DNA of 64,000 bases, taken from the NCBI RefSeq assembly GCF_022348185.1, contig NZ_JAKRFD010000005.1, positions 186,001 through 250,000 of the forward strand. The letters run 5' to 3'. Made by a program: the position numbers and the translations under genes. The notes under the pieces were generated by a model. That model worked only from the letters and a program-made list of their open reading frames with translations, ran no database searches and was not told where the DNA came from. The stretch is from Epibacterium sp. Ofav1-8. Its GTDB lineage: Bacteria; Pseudomonadota; Alphaproteobacteria; Rhodobacterales; Rhodobacteraceae. Below are positions 56,762-64,000 of this stretch, piece by piece; positions within the stretch are counted from its first letter, which is position 1, and each line of letters starts with the position of its first letter.

Positions 56762-59017
56762 ATGCCCAAAGCCAAGATCACCAATGAAGAGGCGCTGGCC
56801 TTTCACCTGGAACCCAGCCCCGGCAAATGGGAGGTCACCGCGACGGTCCCCATGACCACCCAGCGGGATCTGTCCTTGGCCTATAGCCCCGGCGTGGCGG
56901 TCCCCTGTGAGGCGATCGCCGAAAACCCCGAACTTGCCTATGATTACACCAACAAGGGCAATCTTGTTGCGGTGATCTCCAACGGGACGGCGGTTCTGGG
57001 GCTTGGTAATCTCGGCGCACTCGGCTCCAAACCGGTGATGGAAGGCAAATCGGTCCTTTTCAAACGTTTTGCGGATGTGAATTCGATCGACATCGAGCTC
57101 GACACCGAGGACCCGGACGAGTTCATCAAGGCTGTGAAGCTGATGGGGCCGACCTTTGGCGGTATCAACCTCGAAGACATCAAGGCGCCCGAGTGTTTCA
57201 TCATCGAGCAGAAGCTCAAGGAAGAGATGGATATTCCGGTCTTCCACGATGACCAGCACGGCACCGCGGTGATCTGTGCCGCTGGCCTGATCAATGCTTT
57301 GCATCTGTCTGGCAAGAAAATCGAAGATGTCCGGATTGTCCTCAATGGGGCAGGGGCTGCAGGCATCGCCTGTATCGAGCTGTTGAAATCCATGGGCGCG
57401 CGGCATGAGAACTGCATCGTCTGCGACACCAAGGGCGTGATCTACCAGGGTCGGACCGAAGGGATGAACCAGTGGAAGTCGGCCCACGCGGTCAAGACCG
57501 AGCTGCGGTCCCTCGAAGACGCCATGAACGGCGCGGATGTTTTCCTCGGCGTGTCGGTCCGGGGCGCTGTGACCCAAGAGATGGTGAAATCCATGGCCGA
57601 TAATCCGGTCATCTTTGCCATGGCGAACCCCGATCCCGAGATCACCCCCGAAGAGGCGCATGAGGTCCGTGTGGATGCCATCGTTGCCACTGGGCGTTCG
57701 GACTATCCGAACCAGGTGAACAATGTGCTGGGCTTTCCCTACCTGTTCCGTGGGGCGCTCGACATTCATGCGCGCGCCATCAACGACGAGATGAAGATCG
57801 CCTGTGCCCACGCACTGGCCCGTCTGGCCCGTGAGGATGTGCCGGATGAGGTGGCGCTGGCCTACGGCAAATCGCTGTCCTTTGGTCGCGACTACATCAT
57901 CCCGACGCCGTTTGACCCGCGTTTGATCCACCGCATCCCGCCTGCGGTTGCCAAGGCCGGTATGGATACCGGCGTGGCGCGCCGTCCGATCATCGACATG
58001 GACGCCTACGAACACGGCCTGCGGGGACGGATGGACCCGACGCAATCGATCCTGCGCGGCCTCAACGCGCGCGCCCGTGCGGCACAGTCTCGTATGATCT
58101 TTGCCGAAGGGGATGATCCGCGTGTGCTGCGTGCGGCTGTGACCTATCAGCGCTCGGGCTTTGGCAAGGCGCTGGTGGTTGGCCGTCAGGAGGATGTCAA
58201 AGCCAAGCTCGAAGAGGCCGGTCTGGGCGATGCGGTGCGCGAATTGGAGGTGGTCAACGCGGCCAATACGCACCACTTTGATGCCTATAAGGAATTCCTT
58301 TATAACCGCCTGAACCGTAAGGGTTTTGATCGCAAGGATATCCACCGTTTGGTGGGACGTGACCGGCATGTGTTTTCTGCGCTGATGCTGGCACATGGGC
58401 ACGGCGATGGTCTGGTGACCGGGGCGACCCGGAAATCCGCGCATGTGCTGGAACGCATCAACCATGTGTTCGACGCCGATGCGGACCACGGTGTGGCCGG
58501 GGTGACGGCGCTCTTGCACAAGGGGCGGATCGTGTTGATCGGCGACACGCTGGTGCATGAATGGCCAAACGAGAACGACCTTGCCACCATTGCGGAACGC
58601 GCCGCCGGTGTGGCCCGCCACATGGGGCTTGAACCCCGGGTGGCCTTCGTGAGCTTCTCGACCTTTGGCTATCCGGTGTCGGAGCGGGCGGAGAAGATGC
58701 ATATCGCGCCGACCGTTCTGGATAAACGCGGCGTCGATTTCGAATATGAGGGTGAGATGACCGTGGATGTGGCGCTGAATGCCAAGTCGCAGGAGCATTA
58801 CCCGTTCCAGCGCCTGTCCGGTCCGGCCAATATCCTGGTGGTTCCGGCACGGCACTCGGCTTCGATCTCGGTCAAGCTGATGCAGGAAATGGGCGGGGCG
58901 ACTGTTGTGGGGCCGATCCTGTCGGGCGTCGACAAGCCGATCCAGATCTGCTCTACCAGCTCGACCGCCAATGACGTGCTGAACATGGCCGTTCTGGCGG
59001 CCTGCAACATCGGCTGA
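56762..59017 (+). CDS. maeB: NADP-dependent malic enzyme, MaeB type
   Basis: A 751-residue enzyme that decarboxylates malate to pyruvate with NADP. The N-terminal malic domain shows SPGVAVPC, the DDQHGTAV metal-site and the nucleotide loop LNGAGAAGIACIELL. From about residue 430 on it carries a phosphotransacetylase-like domain (RMIFAEGDDPRVLRAAV), usually catalytically silent and regulatory, for example for acetyl-CoA inhibition. Length fits the two-domain MaeB. A PfkB kinase gene begins 20 bases downstream. Confidence 0.95.
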   Translation: MPKAKITNEEALAFHLEPSPGKWEVTATVPMTTQRDLSLAYSPGVAVPCEAIAENPELAYDYTNKGNLVAVISNGTAVLGLGNLGALGSKPVMEGKSVLFKRFADVNSIDIELDTEDPDEFIKAVKLMGPTFGGINLEDIKAPECFIIEQKLKEEMDIPVFHDDQHGTAVICAAGLINALHLSGKKIEDVRIVLNGAGAAGIACIELLKSMGARHENCIVCDTKGVIYQGRTEGMNQWKSAHAVKTELRSLEDAMNGADVFLGVSVRGAVTQEMVKSMADNPVIFAMANPDPEITPEEAHEVRVDAIVATGRSDYPNQVNNVLGFPYLFRGALDIHARAINDEMKIACAHALARLAREDVPDEVALAYGKSLSFGRDYIIPTPFDPRLIHRIPPAVAKAGMDTGVARRPIIDMDAYEHGLRGRMDPTQSILRGLNARARAAQSRMIFAEGDDPRVLRAAVTYQRSGFGKALVVGRQEDVKAKLEEAGLGDAVRELEVVNAANTHHFDAYKEFLYNRLNRKGFDRKDIHRLVGRDRHVFSALMLAHGHGDGLVTGATRKSAHVLERINHVFDADADHGVAGVTALLHKGRIVLIGDTLVHEWPNENDLATIAERAAGVARHMGLEPRVAFVSFSTFGYPVSERAEKMHIAPTVLDKRGVDFEYEGEMTVDVALNAKSQEHYPFQRLSGPANILVVPARHSASISVKLMQEMGGATVVGPILSGVDKPIQICSTSSTANDVLNMAVLAACNIG

Positions 59018-59037
59018 ACCACGAGGGGGCACGCATC

Positions 59038-59910
59038 ATGGCAATCTGGAACCTTGGGTCGATCAATATAGACATGGTCTATGCCCTGCCGCATATGCCG
59101 GCCCCCGGCGAAACGCTGGCCGCCAACTCTCTGGAACAGGGGCTTGGCGGCAAGGGCGCGAATATGTCGGTTGCGGCGGCGCGGGCCGGTGCGCATGCCT
59201 GTCACATCGGTGCAGTCGGCCCGGAGGGCAAATGGTGCGTTGATCGGTTGACCGAATACGGCGTCGATACGCGCCACATCGCGCAGATGGATACCGCCAC
59301 CGGGCATGCGATCATCGCGGTCGACCCGGCGGGGGAGAACCAGATCATTCTCTATCCCGGTGCGAACCGGGCCCTGAGCGCGGATCAAATCGGTCAGGCC
59401 CTGACCGCTGCGCATGCCGGTGACATTCTTCTGATGCAGAATGAGACGAACATGCAGGCCGAGGCAGCCGAGATCGGTCGCAAGCTTGGCCTGCGTGTAG
59501 CCTATGCGGCAGCGCCGTTTGATGCAGCGGCGGTGCAGGCGGTTTTGCCATTCATGGATCTGTTGTTCCTCAATGAAGTCGAGGCGGCGCAGCTTCAGGA
59601 TGCGACCGGCAAAGCACCGCAGGATCTGGGCGTGGACGATGTGATCGTCACACTTGGTGCCGAGGGCGCGCGCCATTTTGATGGCCGTACCGGGACCGCT
59701 ACAGATATTCCTGCGCAGAAAGTGACGCCCGTGGATACCACCGGCGCGGGCGATACCTTTACCGGCTACGTGCTCGCCGCATTGGACCGTGGCCTGCCGA
59801 TGGCACAAGCTATGGCGCAGGCGTCGCGCGCCGGTGCGTTGATGGTCACACGTCACGGGGCCGCGGATGTGATCCCAGATTTGAAAGAGGTGCAGGAGGC
59901 CAGTTTCTGA
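59038..59910 (+). CDS. PfkB-family (ribokinase-like) carbohydrate kinase
   Basis: A 290-residue kinase with the ribokinase signatures GGKGANMSVAAARAG near residue 40 and the catalytic DTTGAGDTFTGY near 240. It is therefore a member of the PfkB family and closest in feel to ribokinase, but the sugar substrate cannot be told from the motifs. GAGGGG precedes the ATG at 59038. It may be cotranscribed with maeB, and a strong terminator follows. Confidence 0.85.
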   Translation: MAIWNLGSINIDMVYALPHMPAPGETLAANSLEQGLGGKGANMSVAAARAGAHACHIGAVGPEGKWCVDRLTEYGVDTRHIAQMDTATGHAIIAVDPAGENQIILYPGANRALSADQIGQALTAAHAGDILLMQNETNMQAEAAEIGRKLGLRVAYAAAPFDAAAVQAVLPFMDLLFLNEVEAAQLQDATGKAPQDLGVDDVIVTLGAEGARHFDGRTGTATDIPAQKVTPVDTTGAGDTFTGYVLAALDRGLPMAQAMAQASRAGALMVTRHGAADVIPDLKEVQEASF

Positions 59911-59931
59911 GGCCTGGACATTTCAACCTGT

Positions 59932-59960
59932 AGAAAGGGGCCCTCTGAGGCCCCTTTTCT
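59932..59960. terminator. Bidirectional terminator
   Basis: AAAGGGGCC and GGCCCCTTT pair with a six-base loop, with T residues on both strands. It lies between the convergent PfkB kinase and msrA genes. Confidence 0.87.
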
Positions 59961-59978
59961 GCACCTGTTGCGCAGGGT

Positions 59979-60644
59979 TTAATGTGTTCCGACAAAGGGC
60001 GCCTCGTCGCCCCACAGGTCTGCAACCCGCGCATCACGACCACAGGCGGTGCGATAGCGTTTGTAGGCTTTGGATTGGCGCAGCGGGCCAAAACGGGTCA
60101 ACACCAGCCCGTCGCCCTTGTAGTAGTCCTGATGATAGTCCTCGGCGTCGTAGAATGTTTTGGCATCCAGGATCGGTGTGACGATTTTCTGGCCAAGCTC
60201 CCTCTGGGCGTCGGATCGGACTTGCTCGGCGAGAGCCTTTTCTGCCTTGTTAGAGACGAATATCGCGGTTCGGTAGACCTCGCCCCGATCGCAGAACTGT
60301 CCGCCGGCGTCGGTCGGATCGATCGAACGGAAGAACAACTCCAGTAGGCTCTCGCGCCGGATGACAGAGGGATCGAAGAGGATTTTAACCGCCTCGTAAT
60401 GCCCGGTGCCGCCGCGTCCGACCTGTTTGTAGGTGGGGTTCTTGGTGGTGCCGCCGGTGTAACCGGAGATCACCTCCGAGACACCTTTTACCGATTCAAA
60501 ATCGCTCTCGACGCACCAGAAACAGCCGCCTGCCACAATCAGTTCCTGTTGCGACTGGGCGCGTGCTTCGATGCCCTTTGCCAGCGATCCGATCATGATG
60601 AACGCGGCGAGCGTGATGTGTTTCAGTGTATCCAGACGACCCAT
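59979..60644 (-). CDS. msrA: Peptide methionine sulfoxide reductase MsrA, exported
   Basis: A 221-residue MsrA that reduces the S-form of methionine sulfoxide in proteins. The active site GGCFWCVES and the GYTGGTTKNPTY segment are intact, with extra cysteines near the end for recycling. An N-terminal hydrophobic signal with likely cleavage after ARA (about residue 29) indicates a periplasmic form. The ATG at 60644 has AGGAGG five bases upstream. The longer frame to 60722 lacks a ribosome site. Confidence 0.92.
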   Translation of the reverse strand: MGRLDTLKHITLAAFIMIGSLAKGIEARAQSQQELIVAGGCFWCVESDFESVKGVSEVISGYTGGTTKNPTYKQVGRGGTGHYEAVKILFDPSVIRRESLLELFFRSIDPTDAGGQFCDRGEVYRTAIFVSNKAEKALAEQVRSDAQRELGQKIVTPILDAKTFYDAEDYHQDYYKGDGLVLTRFGPLRQSKAYKRYRTACGRDARVADLWGDEAPFVGTH

Positions 60645-60819
60645 GGCATCCTCCTGAATGAAGGGGTTCCTGCATTGCGACGAGCCTGCCTGACGCGACG
60701 TGCTGCGCCAAGGGAGTGACATCGAATGTCACGCATCGGTGACGGCAGTTTACCGGTTGGCGCGCCGGGGAGTTTCTTCTAGCGTCGGCAAAAATTGCAT
60801 GAGGTCAGGGAGTATAGTG

Positions 60820-61533
60820 ATGCGGATTGCCATGTGGTCGGGACCGAGGAACCTGTCTACCGCCATGATGTATGCCTTTGGGGCGCGCAGCGATTGCGCG
60901 GTTGTGGACGAACCGTTCTACGCCGCCTATCTGGCCCGCACCGGCCTTGAGCATCCGATGCGCGACGACATTCTGGACAGCCAACCGCAGGATCCATCGG
61001 TCGTCGCAGAGCAGCTCCTGGGACCGGTGCCCGGCGCCAGGCCGCATTTCTATCAGAAACACATGTGCCAGCACATGATCGCGGAGGTGCCCCGTGAGTG
61101 GCTGCGTGATGTCACCAATGTCTTTCTCATCCGCCATCCCGCGCGGGTGATCGCCTCCTTTGCCGCGAAATATGACCAGATTGGCCTCGACGACATCGGG
61201 TTCAGCCAGCAGATGGAGCTGATCGAGCTTGTGCGCAGATGGGGACAGAAACCGCTGGTGATCGACAGCTACGATATCCGCCAGAACCCCAGGGAAAAGC
61301 TGGAACAGCTGTGCGAGGCGATCGGCTTGCCGTTTTCGCCCGAGATGTTGAGCTGGCCGAAGGGCGGCCACAAGGATGACGGCGTCTGGGCGCCGCATTG
61401 GTACGGGGCGGTGTGGAACTCGACCGGTTTCGCCGGGCCAGAAGGGGCATTGCCCGAGGCTCCGGCGCGTCTGCAACCGGTTTTGGAACAGGCAATGGAA
61501 ATCTACGAGGAGATGCGGGCGATCAAGATCTGA
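60820..61533 (+). CDS. Sulfotransferase-like P-loop protein
   Basis: A 237-residue protein with the sulfotransferase nucleotide-binding pattern WSGPRNLSTAMMYAF at the N-terminus (5'-phosphosulfate loop) and FLIRHPARVIASF (3'-phosphate site). Homologues are variously annotated as sulfotransferase or misassigned to branched-chain aminotransferase. The acceptor is unknown. The ATG at 60820 follows GGGAG by eight bases. It is convergent with the SCP2 gene, with 11 bases between. Confidence 0.75.
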   Translation: MRIAMWSGPRNLSTAMMYAFGARSDCAVVDEPFYAAYLARTGLEHPMRDDILDSQPQDPSVVAEQLLGPVPGARPHFYQKHMCQHMIAEVPREWLRDVTNVFLIRHPARVIASFAAKYDQIGLDDIGFSQQMELIELVRRWGQKPLVIDSYDIRQNPREKLEQLCEAIGLPFSPEMLSWPKGGHKDDGVWAPHWYGAVWNSTGFAGPEGALPEAPARLQPVLEQAMEIYEEMRAIKI

Positions 61534-61544
61534 GCCCGCAGCGG

Positions 61545-61826
61545 TCAGCCGATCAGTTTGCCGAGCTTCATCGCGACCGCCATGTCGCCGGAAATCTTGA
61601 TCTTCCCCATCATCACGGCGGTCATCGGATTCAGCTGCCCGCGCAGGAGCTTTTTCAGGTTTTCGATGCTCAGGCGCAATGTGCAATCGGTGGCTTGTTC
61701 CCGGGTGGTGACATTGCCGTTGTCGAGAACGATCACACCCTCGGAGCCACAGTCGAACTTCAACGACCCGTCAAAGCTCTTGCCATCCAGACCGTTGCGA
61801 ATATCCGTTGCGATCTCTTCCATCAT
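61545..61826 (-). CDS. SCP2 sterol-binding domain protein
   Basis: A 93-residue protein consisting of one SCP2 domain, a small hydrophobic-ligand binding fold. The C-terminal segment NPMTAVMMGKIKISGDMAVAMKLG is typical. In bacteria the ligand is unknown, likely fatty acyl or other lipids. Two adjacent ATGs (61826 and 61823) are possible; a nine-G run at 61839-61831 supplies the ribosome site. Confidence 0.87.
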   Translation of the reverse strand: MMEEIATDIRNGLDGKSFDGSLKFDCGSEGVIVLDNGNVTTREQATDCTLRLSIENLKKLLRGQLNPMTAVMMGKIKISGDMAVAMKLGKLIG

Positions 61827-61830
61827 TGCG

Positions 61831-61839
61831 CCCCCCCCC
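61831..61839. repeat. Homopolymer C9/G9 at the SCP2 ribosome site
   Basis: Nine consecutive C residues on the plus strand, read as G9 just before the SCP2 start codons, where they act as the ribosome-binding sequence. Confidence 0.9.
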
Positions 61840-61914
61840 AACTGCGGTGATGCGCACAGGCTTAGGGGGTCGGGGCATAAACTGACAAGCGTGACCAAGG
61901 GGCAGCGGGACGGC

Positions 61915-62301
61915 TCAATCCGTCAGGTTCTGGGTCCAGTCCAGAGCATTGCCGGTGTCGACCTCAAAGAAGCCTCCGGTCTTGTAGCCACGAGAGGTGC
62001 AGTTCTCGTCGCCACGAATGGTGTAGGCGTCGTTGATGTAGCAAAAGGAATAATCACCGGTCCAGTTCCCGGTCTCGCTCTCGGCGCGGATGTAGTAGTA
62101 GCGGTTCTTCAGATCGCCAACGACAGGAATGCTGCAATCGCCCGGTTCGATCGTCCACCAGCCCTCTGACACCCATGTGTCGCCATCCTTGTAGCCGATG
62201 GAGGCAAAGGCCTTGCTGTTTGTCTTGTTGCAGATGTTGAAATCTGCAAGCACAGGCGAGGCCAGACAAAGCATCAGGCCGCTGAGGATCATAGGCTTCA
62301 C
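61915..62301 (-). CDS. DUF1036 exported protein
   Basis: A 128-residue secreted protein with a signal peptide ending near VLA (residue 19) and a DUF1036 domain beginning FNICNKTNSKAFASIGYK. Six cysteines in the mature part suggest disulfides. The function is unknown. A GTG at 62301 is the start, with GGGAG seven bases upstream; the next ATG is four codons in. It lies between SCP2 and DUF1810 genes on the same strand. Confidence 0.83.
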   Translation of the reverse strand: MKPMILSGLMLCLASPVLADFNICNKTNSKAFASIGYKDGDTWVSEGWWTIEPGDCSIPVVGDLKNRYYYIRAESETGNWTGDYSFCYINDAYTIRGDENCTSRGYKTGGFFEVDTGNALDWTQNLTD

Positions 62302-62413
62302 TGCGCCACTCCCGGTTTGTGTCTCAGGTCATGCCAAGCTTAGCAAAACTTGCCCGGAGCGCGACAGGTCTTTTGCCTGCAAGTTGCCCGGTTTTGCACA
62401 GGAACAGCCGAGT

Positions 62414-62872
62414 TCAGCCGATTTCATCCGCAGTATGGGAGCAGGGTTCACCGGCGTAGAACAGTTGCAGGATCTGGGCGCAGTGATCGGGCGCATTCGG
62501 TGCAGCGGCAAAGAGCGTCATGGACGAGCGCAGCTTTTTGGCATCCACCGGGCCCAGGATCTCTGCGGCGTCCTTGCCGGCATGACCCAGCATCAGATCG
62601 CAAACCTCGATCAGGCGTTGCCGCAGGACCGGGTGATCCAGATAGATCTGCGCTTCTTTCAGATCTTCCAGACCGTAGAGCTGCGCCATGTGGGATTGCC
62701 CGAGGCTGGCCAGCTGCGGAAAGACGAACCACATCCAGTGGCTCGTCTTCTTTCCAGCCTTGAGTTCGGCCACGACATCGCCCCAGACCGCGTCCTGGGC
62801 CTCGACGAACATGTCGAGCTCCTCTTCCAGATCGTCCTCTGGAAAGTCGTCTTCGAAGTCGTCCCCGGCCAT
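62414..62872 (-). CDS. DUF1810 family protein
   Basis: A 152-residue soluble protein of the DUF1810 family (calpastatin-like by older naming), function unknown. An acidic N-terminus (DDFEDDFPEDDLEEELD) precedes the domain with KTSHWMWFVFPQLASLG and LRSSMTLFAAA. Its ATG lies two bases downstream of the argG stop codon, so it is likely read from the argG transcript. Confidence 0.85.
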   Translation of the reverse strand: MAGDDFEDDFPEDDLEEELDMFVEAQDAVWGDVVAELKAGKKTSHWMWFVFPQLASLGQSHMAQLYGLEDLKEAQIYLDHPVLRQRLIEVCDLMLGHAGKDAAEILGPVDAKKLRSSMTLFAAAPNAPDHCAQILQLFYAGEPCSHTADEIG

Positions 62873-62873
62873 A

Positions 62874-64000
62874 TTATTTCACGCGCTTGTTGCGTGCGGC
62901 GAGCAACTTCAGGCGCAGCGCATTGAGCTGGATGAAGCCCTGTGCGTCTTTCTGGTCATAGGCGCCCGCGTCTTCTTCAAACGTCACATGCGCCTCGGAA
63001 TAGAGCGAATGCTCGGACCAGCGGCCAACGGTTTTGGCGGAGCCTTTGTAGAGTTTCAGACGGACGGTGCCGGTGACATGCTTCTGGCTCTCATCAATCA
63101 GTGCCTGAAGCATCTCACGCTCCGGGGAATACCAGAAGCCGTTGTAGATCAGTTCCGCATAGCGCGGCATGATCGAGTCCTTCAGGTGGCCAGCGCCGCT
63201 GTCGAGCGTGATCTGTTCGATACCGCGGTGCGCTTCCAGCAGGATGTCGCCGCCGGGGGTCTCGTAGATGCCGCGGGACTTCATGCCCACAAAGCGGTTC
63301 TCGACGAAATCGAGACGACCGATGCCATGCTTGCGGCCGTATTCGTTGAGCTGGGTCAGGATCGTTGCCGGGCTCATGGCCTCACCGTTGATCGCAACCG
63401 CATCGCCTTGTTCAAAGGTGATCTCGATGAATTCGGGTTCATCCGGCGCGTCTTCGGGGTTCACGGTACGCTGGAATACGTAGTCTGGCGCCATTTCGGC
63501 CGGGTCTTCCAGCACCTTGCCCTCGGAGGAGGTGTGCAGCAGGTTGGCATCAACCGAGAAGGGCGCTTCGCCGCGCTTGTCCTTGGCGATCGGGATCTGG
63601 TTTGCCTCGGCAAATTCCAGCAGTTTGGTGCGCGAGGTCAGATCCCACTCACGCCAGGGCGCGATCACCTTGATGTCGGGGTTCAGCGCGTAGGCCGAGA
63701 GTTCGAACCGCACCTGATCGTTGCCCTTGCCGGTCGCGCCGTGCGACACGGCGTCGGCGCCGGTGGCTTCCGCGATCTCGACAAGACGTTTGGAGATCAG
63801 CGGACGCGCGATCGAGGTGCCCAGCAGATAGAGGCCCTCGTAGACCGCATTGGCGCGGAACATCGGGAAGACAAAATCGCGCACGAACTCTTCGCGGATG
63901 TCCTCGATAAAGATGTTCTCCGGTTTGATGCCCAGAAGCTCTGCCTTCTTTCGCGCCGGTTCCAGTTCCTCGCCCTGGCCGAGATCGGCGGTGAAGGTGA
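62874..64000 (-). CDS. argG: Argininosuccinate synthase, missing N-terminus
   Basis: The C-terminal 375 or so codons of argininosuccinate synthase, which joins citrulline and aspartate using ATP; the first roughly 30 residues lie beyond the right edge. Visible are TADLGQGEE, the [15 protein letters not shown] substrate loop, and the [19 protein letters not shown] segment. The frame is open across 63885-64000, so the apparent start at 63884 is only an internal ATG. DUF1810 follows two bases after the stop. Confidence 0.95.
   Translation of the reverse strand, partial: TFTADLGQGEELEPARKKAELLGIKPENIFIEDIREEFVRDFVFPMFRANAVYEGLYLLGTSIARPLISKRLVEIAEATGADAVSHGATGKGNDQVRFELSAYALNPDIKVIAPWREWDLTSRTKLLEFAEANQIPIAKDKRGEAPFSVDANLLHTSSEGKVLEDPAEMAPDYVFQRTVNPEDAPDEPEFIEITFEQGDAVAINGEAMSPATILTQLNEYGRKHGIGRLDFVENRFVGMKSRGIYETPGGDILLEAHRGIEQITLDSGAGHLKDSIMPRYAELIYNGFWYSPEREMLQALIDESQKHVTGTVRLKLYKGSAKTVGRWSEHSLYSEAHVTFEEDAGAYDQKDAQGFIQLNALRLKLLAARNKRVK

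Noticed and set aside
56438-59032. Upstream extension of the flagellin frame to a 1147-residue open frame
   Set aside because: It is antisense to maeB, whose two domains are clearly real. The flagellin has its own ATG and ribosome site at 56437, and the extension is low-complexity shadow sequence.

Overview
The window is chromosomal DNA of an alphaproteobacterium, almost certainly a marine Rhodobacterales member of the Roseobacter group. The evidence is the gene families and their order: a RegB/SenC/RegA (Prr) redox locus, a HemD/Mic60/HemY operon, AddAB rather than RecBCD, a kinase-less DivL-like PAS protein, and an origin-type block hemJ-rho-mnmE-mnmG-rsmG-parA-parB. Coding density is high, overlaps of 1-14 bases are frequent, and I see no insertion sequence, prophage, CRISPR array or rRNA. 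One tRNA (Leu-CAG) is present.

Layout. 1-2.8 kb: glutamate synthase (gltD, gltB start) divergent from uppP. 2.8-4.1 kb: an SDR-like protein and tRNA-Leu. 4.3-8.0 kb: the hemD-mic60-hemY operon. 8.0-11.3 kb: tsaD-gpsA-yciI-EVE-DUF1761. 11.5-18.8 kb: DUF2853, ahcY, a small exported protein, an HD hydrolase, GT61, and regA/senC divergent from regB. 18.8-29.2 kb: a collinear run divL-like, tsaE, amgK, murU, addB, addA, trxA, preceded by a perfect CtrA box. 29.3-34 kb: a DUF1127 peptide, hslV, a membrane protein overlapping hslV and lying before hslU, and a lipoprotein hydrolase. 34-37.5 kb: smr-mltA-tim44-like, divergent from fxsA and secB. 37.6-40.3 kb: maf-aroE-coaE-dnaQ. 40.33-40.75 kb: an intergenic region that I interpret as the chromosomal replication origin. 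40.7-48.1 kb: hemJ, rho, mnmE, mnmG, rsmG, parA, parB with two perfect parS sites. 48.1-51.0 kb: rph-rdgB-hemW-DUF454. 51.1-56.4 kb: hrcA-grpE, mutS and an orphan flagellin. 56.8-64 kb: maeB, a PfkB kinase, periplasmic msrA, a sulfotransferase-like protein, SCP2, DUF1036, DUF1810 and the 3' part of argG.

The central theme is chromosome replication and cell cycle. The window holds the probable oriC with DnaA-box-like and GAnTC sites, the ParABS partition system, and a CtrA box in front of a DivL-like regulator, together with replication and repair genes (dnaQ, mutS, addAB). Heme and respiration genes (hemD, hemY, hemJ, hemW, senC, regBA) form a second theme. Nothing here looks like a wholly new defence or mobile system. 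The observations most worth checking are the origin, the CtrA-DivL link, the hslV-membrane-protein-hslU arrangement, and the Mic60 operon with its hexanucleotide tract.
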